This document shows, piece by piece, positions 13,414 through 18,284 of a DNA stretch of 18,284 bases (position 1 is its first letter; every line of letters starts with the position of its first letter). The notes under the pieces are model-generated. The model ran no database searches, was not told the origin of the DNA, and saw only the letters and a list, made by a program, of their open reading frames with translations. Origin of the DNA: Archaeoglobaceae archaeon (lineage in GTDB: Archaea > Halobacteriota > Archaeoglobi > Archaeoglobales > Archaeoglobaceae). The position numbers and the translations under genes were made by a program. The stretch is taken from the NCBI GenBank assembly GCA_027066965.1, contig JAMOMT010000014.1:1-18284 (forward strand), given 5' to 3'.

Positions 13414-14268
13414 ATGCTCTCTTCAATTATCTTAAAACCCGTAAAGGCGATATTCGGAAACAGGCCGGGGAGGGGCTTTTTGATCGCCGGAACGATCATA
13501 GTTTTGGCGGTCGTGATAATGGCGATTTTCGCTCCCTTCATAGCCCCCTACAACCCCACTGCGATAAGCAGCGACACGTTCTCCCCTCCCTGCTGGAAGC
13601 ACATAATGGGAACCAACAGATTGGGACAGGACGTGTTCTCTAGGATAGTCTGGGGTTCGAGGATAATCCTCTACGTCGTCCTCGTCGCAACAGCCTTCTC
13701 GATGGTTCTCGGTATCCCGGTTGGGTTAGTCTCGGGTTACTACGGAGGAAAGCTTGACAGAGTTCTCAGCACGGTGATGGACAGCATTTACGCGTTTCCT
13801 GCACTCATACTCGCGATAGTGATTGCTGTCGTCCTAGGTCCGAGTCCCATGAATGCGGCAGTAGCAATAGCTTTCGTTTATGTACCTACTTACTTCAGGA
13901 TGATAAGGGGGCAGACGCTCAGCCTGAAGGGGCAGCTCTTCGTCGAGGCAGCTAAGGCCATAGGGGCAAGGGACAGAGAGATAATGCTGAAGTACATTTT
14001 ACCTAACCTCATCCCAACGATACTCGTCGTCTTCTCGCTCAGCGTTGCCGATGCGATACTTACCGAAGCTGGCCTTAGCTTTCTCGGGCTCTCGGTAACT
14101 CCTCCGACTCCGGACTGGGGCTACGACCTCAGGGTTGGACAGGCGTTCTTCCTCGACGGCTACTGGTGGCTCGTATTCTTCCCCGGCCTGATGATAATGC
14201 TGCTTGCGATGGCCTTTGCACTTATAGGCGAGGCTCTGAGCGAGAGGACGTCGACGTCCGCGAGGTGA
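13414..14268 (+). CDS. dppC: Peptide-type ABC transporter permease DppC
   Basis: This 284-residue permease partner of DppB has the N-terminal OppC motif (first helix GFLIAGTIIVLAVVIMAIFA, then APFIAPYNP), HIMGTNRLGQDVFSRIVWGS, and the EAA loop FVEAAKAIGARDREIMLKYI with LPNL. The C-terminal block is LTEAGLSFLGLSVTPPTPDW. It has six predicted helices and is of normal family length. ATG 13414 follows GAGGTGAT with four bases between. The stop TGA overlaps an ATG (TGATG at 14266-14270), and its GAGGTGAT is the binding site for dppD. Confidence 0.94.
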   Translation: MLSSIILKPVKAIFGNRPGRGFLIAGTIIVLAVVIMAIFAPFIAPYNPTAISSDTFSPPCWKHIMGTNRLGQDVFSRIVWGSRIILYVVLVATAFSMVLGIPVGLVSGYYGGKLDRVLSTVMDSIYAFPALILAIVIAVVLGPSPMNAAVAIAFVYVPTYFRMIRGQTLSLKGQLFVEAAKAIGARDREIMLKYILPNLIPTILVVFSLSVADAILTEAGLSFLGLSVTPPTPDWGYDLRVGQAFFLDGYWWLVFFPGLMIMLLAMAFALIGEALSERTSTSAR

Positions 14269-14273
14269 TGGTT

Positions 14274-15212
14274 ATGCTGGAAGTCGAAAACTTGACGGTT
14301 CATTACTTCACCTCTGTTGGGATTGTGAGGGCTGTTGAGGATGTCTCCTTTTCTGTTGGAAGGAGAGAGTGGTTCACATTCGTTGGAGAGAGTGGGAGCG
14401 GGAAATCAACGGTTGCTCAGGCTCTGATAGGTCTGGTTCCCCCACCTGGGAAGGTTGTAGGAGGGAAGATAGTTCTGAACGGCAGAAACCTGCTAGAAAT
14501 GAGCGAGAAGGAGCTGAGAAGCATTAGAGGAAAGGAGATAAGCATGGTATTTCAGGATCCCATGACAAGCTTAGACCCGCTGAGGAAGATAGGAGACCAG
14601 ATGGTCGAAGCGATGACAGAGCACGGAATTGACGAAGAGGAAGCGAGGGAAAAGGCAGTCAGGCTGTTAGAAAGTGTGAACATACCTGCGGACAGGATGG
14701 ACTACTACCCCCACCAGCTCAGCGGAGGCCAGAGGCAGAGGATTTCCATCGCCATAGCAACGGCCTTAGAGCCCTGTTTGCTTATAGCAGACGAGCCAAC
14801 TACAGCTCTTGATGTCATAGTTCAGGAGGCGATAATGGAACTGCTGAACGAGCTGAAGGAGAAGGGGACATCGATAACCTTTGTAACTCACGATGTCTCT
14901 CTCGCCTTCGAGAGGAGCGACAGGATAGCGGTGATGTACGCTGGCAGGATAGTCGAGATGGGAGATGCTGATGAGCTTGTTAGGAACGCTATGCACCCCT
15001 ACCTCAAAGCTCTTCTTGAGAGCGTACCAGATGTCTGCTCGGACAAGGAGGTTAAAGCAATTCCCGGCAACCCTCCCGACCTCAGAAATCCTCCGAAGGG
15101 CTGTCGCTTTCACCCCCGCTGTCCATTCGCAACAGACATCTGCAGAACTCAGGAGCCTGAGCTGAGGGAGGTTGAGAACAATCATTTCGTCGCCTGTCAT
15201 GGGGTGGTTTGA
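14274..15212 (+). CDS. dppD: Peptide-type ABC transporter ATPase DppD with C-terminal cysteine motif
   Basis: The 312-residue ATPase has Walker A GESGSGKST (38-46), Q-loop Q94, signature LSGGQRQR (149-156), Walker B LLIADEP (169-175) with catalytic E174, and switch H206. The C-terminal peptide-transporter extension contains C277, C283, C290 and C308 (CX5CX6CX17C). In a bacterial DppD, as I recall, this set binds a [4Fe-4S] cluster, so a cluster is likely here too. ATG 14274 is chosen because GAGGTGAT (14262-14269) is four bases upstream; ATG 14268, overlapping the dppC stop, is the alternative. It pairs with DppF to power the importer. The TGA stop overlaps the dppF ATG (TGATG). Confidence 0.93.
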   Translation: MLEVENLTVHYFTSVGIVRAVEDVSFSVGRREWFTFVGESGSGKSTVAQALIGLVPPPGKVVGGKIVLNGRNLLEMSEKELRSIRGKEISMVFQDPMTSLDPLRKIGDQMVEAMTEHGIDEEEAREKAVRLLESVNIPADRMDYYPHQLSGGQRQRISIAIATALEPCLLIADEPTTALDVIVQEAIMELLNELKEKGTSITFVTHDVSLAFERSDRIAVMYAGRIVEMGDADELVRNAMHPYLKALLESVPDVCSDKEVKAIPGNPPDLRNPPKGCRFHPRCPFATDICRTQEPELREVENNHFVACHGVV

Positions 15213-16189
15213 TGCCCGAAATGCTCGAGGTCAGAAACCTGAAGACGTACTTTCCCGTCAGAGTAGGTATACTTGACTCTTTGAGGGGGAAGAAGTACTT
15301 CGTCAAAGCTGTTGACGGAATAAGCTTCTCGATAGACAGGGGCGAGATATTCGGACTGATCGGGGAGAGTGGATGTGGGAAAACAACTGCCGGTAGATCC
15401 GTCCTCAGGCTGGTGGAGCCGACGGGTGGAGAAGTCATATTTGACGGAGTAGATGTTTTGAAACTTGGAAAGGAAGAGCTCAGGAGGATCAGGAGGAGGA
15501 TGCAGATAATATTTCAGGATCCGTATGCGAGCCTTAGCCCGAGGATGAAGATAGGCGAGGCGATAGCTCACCCGCTCATAATACACGGAATAGCTGACAG
15601 GAGGGAGGCGAGGGAAATAGCACTCAGGATGCTGAAGAGAGTTGGTTTAACGCCCGAGGAGGAGTACTACGACAGGTATCCGAACCAGCTCAGCGGAGGC
15701 CAGAGGCAGAGGGTTGCTATAGCGAGGGCCATGGCCTTAAAGCCGGACTTCGTCGTTGCAGATGAGGCAGTTTCAATGATAGATGTTTCGATGAGAGCTT
15801 CCATACTCGAACTGCTCGAGGAGTTCAGGAGGGATTACAGGCTGAGCATGCTCTTCATAACCCACGATATAGCCGTTGCGAGGCTGATAGCCGACAGAAC
15901 TGCCGTTATGTACCTTGGTAAAATAGTGGAGCTTGGGAAAACTAGGAGGCTGATAGACAACCCCATCCACCCTTACACGAAAGCTCTCGTAAACGCTGCT
16001 CCATCGATCACCCGAAGAGAAAGAAGGGAGAAGGTGAAGCTTAGGGGAGAGGTGCCCAATGCGGTAAATCCGCCTAAGGGTTGCAGGCTGAGCAACAGGT
16101 GCCCCTTCGCTACAGACATTTGCAGAACCAAGGAGCCGGAGCTAAGGGAGGTTGAGAGTGGACACTTCGTAGCCTGTCACCTTGCTTGA
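15212..16189 (+). CDS. dppF: Peptide-type ABC transporter ATPase DppF
   Basis: The 325-residue second ATPase of the importer has Walker A GESGCGKTT (51-59), Q102, signature LSGGQRQR (160-167), Walker B VVADEA (181-186) with catalytic E185, and switch H218. The proline that normally follows the Walker B glutamate is alanine (DEAVSMID). The C-terminal extension repeats the DppD cysteine set: C291, C297, C304, C322. ATG 15212 shares one base with the dppD stop and follows GGGGTGG. The region encoding the signature shares 29 identical bases with dppD (14713-14741 against 15684-15712). It is the last gene of the operon, followed by a T-run. Confidence 0.93.
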   Translation: MPEMLEVRNLKTYFPVRVGILDSLRGKKYFVKAVDGISFSIDRGEIFGLIGESGCGKTTAGRSVLRLVEPTGGEVIFDGVDVLKLGKEELRRIRRRMQIIFQDPYASLSPRMKIGEAIAHPLIIHGIADRREAREIALRMLKRVGLTPEEEYYDRYPNQLSGGQRQRVAIARAMALKPDFVVADEAVSMIDVSMRASILELLEEFRRDYRLSMLFITHDIAVARLIADRTAVMYLGKIVELGKTRRLIDNPIHPYTKALVNAAPSITRRERREKVKLRGEVPNAVNPPKGCRLSNRCPFATDICRTKEPELREVESGHFVACHLA

Positions 16190-16190
16190 T

Positions 16191-16200
16191 CTCTTTTTTA
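16191..16200 (+). terminator. T-run terminator after dppF
   Basis: CTCTTTTTTA starts two bases after the dppF stop. The 49-base gap to the convergent hisH is AT-rich and also gives T-rich sequence on the minus strand, so it can serve both directions. Confidence 0.45.
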
Positions 16201-16238
16201 TATGAATTGACAAACCAAAATAAAATATAAACTAAAAG

Positions 16239-16871
16239 TCAACACTCCTCGCACATCTCCACGAACCTTCTCAGTATCTCGAGCCCAACCTTCCCGCTCT
16301 TCTCCGGGTGAAACTGGAAGCCTACGAAGTTGTCCTTAATCACAGCAGAAGTGAAGTCTATGCCGTAGTCAGTTCTCGTTAACACGTACTCATCCTGAGT
16401 TACGAAGTGGTAGGAATGAACGAAGTAAACGTAGCTGTTGTCAAGCCCGTCGAGCAGAGGGTGATCCTTTACTACCCTAATCTGGTTCCAGCCCATGTGC
16501 GGAATCTTTCCCACTTCCTTGGGAAACCTCACGACCCTGCCGGGAATGACATTCAGGCCTCTGTGCAAACCACCTTCCTCGCTCTCGGTCGCGAAGAGCT
16601 GCATTCCCAGGCATATTCCCATGACTGGAACTTTTGCGTTAATTATCAGCTCCCTGAACGGTTCGAGCTCCTTCATTGCAGGCTGAAATGCCCCAACTCC
16701 GGGGAGTATTATACCGTCTGCACTCTCTATCGTCTCGAAATCGGATGTTACCTCAGCTTTACCACCAACGTATTCAACTGCCTTGTGGATGCTCCTAATG
16801 TTGCCAACACCGTAGTAGACTATGGCTATCACACTTCGAGCTGGAACATTTTGCTTAAGAAAGTTTGCCAT
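16239..16871 (-). CDS. hisH: Imidazole glycerol phosphate synthase glutaminase subunit HisH
   Basis: HisH supplies ammonia from glutamine to HisF in histidine synthesis. The class I glutaminase triad is C87 (GICLGMQ), H188 and E190 (FQFHPEKSG). The oxyanion strand PGVGAF lies at 57-62 and HMGWNQI at 125-131. The usual 'IVDYGxGN' start block reads IVYYGVGN, with tyrosine for the aspartate. ATG 16871 gives 210 residues with a 13-residue extension; GTG 16832 would give the usual length and N-terminus (MIAIVYYGVGN). A weak AAAGGA precedes the ATG. The longer frame that extends upstream would run into tldD and is unlikely. No other his genes are nearby, so hisH stands alone here. Confidence 0.92.
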   Translation of the reverse strand: MANFLKQNVPARSVIAIVYYGVGNIRSIHKAVEYVGGKAEVTSDFETIESADGIILPGVGAFQPAMKELEPFRELIINAKVPVMGICLGMQLFATESEEGGLHRGLNVIPGRVVRFPKEVGKIPHMGWNQIRVVKDHPLLDGLDNSYVYFVHSYHFVTQDEYVLTRTDYGIDFTSAVIKDNFVGFQFHPEKSGKVGLEILRRFVEMCEEC

Positions 16872-16933
16872 TTTCCTTTGGTTGGGATTAACTGTCAGAC
16901 TACAGCAAAGATTTAACACGGACAGGTGAAGTC
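16872..16933. promoter_or_regulatory. Divergent hisH-tldD promoter region
   Basis: Only 62 bases separate the two start codons. GATTTAAC near 16909-16916 is a TATA-like box toward tldD and, read the other way, GTTAAATC toward hisH. AGGTGAA at 16924-16930 is the tldD ribosome binding site. Both promoters must overlap, so the two genes may compete. Confidence 0.35.
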
Positions 16934-18259
16934 GTGAGCGTGAGTGGTGTGAATAGTGCAAATCCAGCACTGGAGGAGTTCGAGGACGTAAGGACAGTTG
17001 AAAGCGTCTCCCTAACGCTGACGCTCGACAATGGAGTTATAGAGAAGCCTAAGTTCGAGCTGTTCAGGAGCAGGGCCTTTAGAGTGCTGAAAAACGGTTT
17101 CTGGGGCTTTTGCTCTGGAGAATTCGAAAAAGAGGAGGGCTTGAAGATAGCGAGAGAGAATGTTGTTTATGAAGGAGACTCCGTTGTGGTTGAAGTGAGC
17201 GGTAAAGGAAGTTTCGAGCTGAAGCCAAAGATAAAGCATGAGGATGTTAGCCTAGAGGAGAAGGTAGAGTTTCTGAAGGAAGTCGAGATGAGGCTTAAGG
17301 GAGAGAATATCGTCAGCACGAGAGTTGTTTACATGGAAAACGTGAGGAAGGTGGAGTACTGCGACAGCTGCGGAAGCGAGCTGAGCTATTCAGTTCCAAG
17401 GACTGGAGTAATAATTCAGGCCGTTGCGAAAGAAGGCGATAACATGCAGTTCTGCTCCAAGAGGATTCTGAAGCCAGCGGGTTACGAATGTGTCGAGCAA
17501 GCTTTTGAACTTGCTGAGGAGGTCGTGAGAATTCTGGGGGATTTACTCAAAGCCAAGCTACCGCCCGCTGGGGAGATGAACGTGGTTATGGATCCCGTCC
17601 TCGCAGGGGTTTTCGTTCACGAAGCCTTCGGTCACGCTGCTGAGGCGGATCACGTTTTGCAGGGAGCAAGTGTCCTTGCCGGAAAGCTCGGGGAGATGAT
17701 TGCTGGAGAAAATGTGACGATATGCGACGATCCTACCTTGCAGGAGTTCGGTTTCTATCCGTTCGACGACGAAGGGGTTAGAGCTGAGAAGAGAGTTCTC
17801 GTAGAGAACGGAACTCTCGTCGATTACATGCACTCGAGAGAAACAGCAGCTAAGCTGAACGCTAGGCCGGGGAACGGGAGAGCTCAAGCAACGCTCGAGC
17901 CGGTGGTGAGGATGAGCAACACGTACATCGAAGCTGGGGACTACAGCTTCGAGGAGCTGCTTGAGGAGGCGAAGAGTGGAGTTTTCCTCGCGGGCACAAG
18001 GGGAGGAGAGACAAATCCCGCAACCGGCTACTTCCAGTTCAGCGCTCAGTACGGCTATTTGATAGAGAACGGGGAGCTTGGAGAGCCGGTCAGAGACGTC
18101 GCTTTATCCGGAAACACGCTCGAAATTCTCAGGAACATAAAGCTTGGGGATAGGGTGGAGTTCGACCCGGGATTCTGCGGAAAAGCAGGACAGCTCGTGC
18201 CTGTGAGTGATGGAGCTCCGTTCTCCCTCGTGAGGGCGAGGGTTGGAGGTCACGGTTAA
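16934..18259 (+). CDS. tldD: TldD-family metalloprotease
   Basis: The 441-residue protein of the TldD/PmbA family is a zinc peptidase that usually acts as a TldD-TldE heterodimer on unfolded peptides. The metal-binding motif is HEAFGHAAEAD (H229, E230, H234), and the C-terminal ligand cysteine is C415 in FCGKAGQLVPVSDGAP. LAGTRGGETNPATGYFQFSA is the typical substrate-groove block. The N-terminal domain is shorter and more diverged than in bacterial TldD and contains a CxxC at 143-146 (YCDSCGSEL). The GTG start at 16934 follows AGGTGAA. The stop overlaps an ATG (TAATG), which suggests the partner subunit gene follows at once. The peptide importer nearby makes a peptide-catabolism role possible, but that is inference. 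Confidence 0.93.
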   Translation: MSVSGVNSANPALEEFEDVRTVESVSLTLTLDNGVIEKPKFELFRSRAFRVLKNGFWGFCSGEFEKEEGLKIARENVVYEGDSVVVEVSGKGSFELKPKIKHEDVSLEEKVEFLKEVEMRLKGENIVSTRVVYMENVRKVEYCDSCGSELSYSVPRTGVIIQAVAKEGDNMQFCSKRILKPAGYECVEQAFELAEEVVRILGDLLKAKLPPAGEMNVVMDPVLAGVFVHEAFGHAAEADHVLQGASVLAGKLGEMIAGENVTICDDPTLQEFGFYPFDDEGVRAEKRVLVENGTLVDYMHSRETAAKLNARPGNGRAQATLEPVVRMSNTYIEAGDYSFEELLEEAKSGVFLAGTRGGETNPATGYFQFSAQYGYLIENGELGEPVRDVALSGNTLEILRNIKLGDRVEFDPGFCGKAGQLVPVSDGAPFSLVRARVGGHG

Positions 18260-18284
18260 TGAGTGTCGAGGTGGCCATTATGAG
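18259..18284 (+). CDS. Start of the next gene, probably the TldE/PmbA partner (cut by window edge)
   Basis: An ATG at 18259 overlaps the tldD stop and stays open to the edge (MSVEVAIM). An in-frame ATG at 18280 is preceded by GAGGTGG at 18268-18274 with good spacing, so either may be the start. The partner identity is inferred only from the usual tldD-tldE gene pairing. Confidence 0.45.

Noticed and set aside
16407..16916. Long plus-strand frame opposite hisH
   Set aside because: The minus-strand frame is a clear HisH with an intact catalytic triad; the plus-strand translation looks like an antisense shadow.
1..18284. CRISPR array, tRNA, rRNA or complete insertion sequence
   Set aside because: No regularly spaced repeats, no cloverleaf-like conserved arms and no intact transposase were seen on either strand by reading.

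Overview
The window looks like chromosomal DNA of a hyperthermophilic archaeon. Arginine is written mostly AGA/AGG, TATA-like boxes precede several genes at leaderless or near-leaderless spacing, and ribosome binding sites fit the archaeal GGAGGTGATC type. The gene set (formylmethanofuran dehydrogenase-like genes, short archaeal ThiC, DUF763, TldD, an archaeal Dpp/Opp transporter) points to Archaeoglobales. The genus cannot be fixed from sequence alone.

The left 2.6 kb is an AT-rich accessory stretch of genes with no family I recognise: a cut-off upstream gene (1-128), three small secreted or membrane-anchored proteins rich in N-glycosylation sequons (206-760, 1629-2153, 2224-2589) and one aromatic-rich, probably cytosolic protein (991-1608). 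A degenerate stretch at 777-860 faintly resembles a transposase. Next comes a membrane-anchored winged-helix regulator (2666-3190).

The middle holds a DUF763 protein with a helix-hairpin-helix (3215-4282), thiC for thiamine pyrimidine synthesis (4464-5774) and a four-helix membrane protein (5845-6336). The last of these meets, stop codon to stop codon, a minus-strand operon of a small cysteine-rich protein and an ACR3/BASS-type transporter (7572 down to 6333). Diverging from that operon is a compact redox cluster (7695-9653): a three-cluster Fe-S protein, FwdB and FwdD. The set is shorter than, and diverged from, classical formylmethanofuran dehydrogenase subunits, and fwdA, fwdC and fwdF are absent here. 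Directly downstream is a metallophosphoesterase-fold protein that has lost nearly every metal ligand (9688-10422).

The right part is a complete peptide-type ABC importer: lipoprotein dppA with its own promoter and terminator, then dppB-dppC-dppD-dppF, tightly coupled by overlapping stop/start signals. Beyond it lie minus-strand hisH (histidine biosynthesis) and divergent tldD (metalloprotease), whose stop overlaps the start of a further gene running off the window, probably the tldE/pmbA partner.

The items most worth a second look are the ligand-less phosphoesterase, the divergent FwdG-B-D module, the ACR3-like transporter without the expected cysteine beside a Cys-rich partner, the membrane-bound regulator beside secreted repeat proteins, and the orphan secreted cluster itself.
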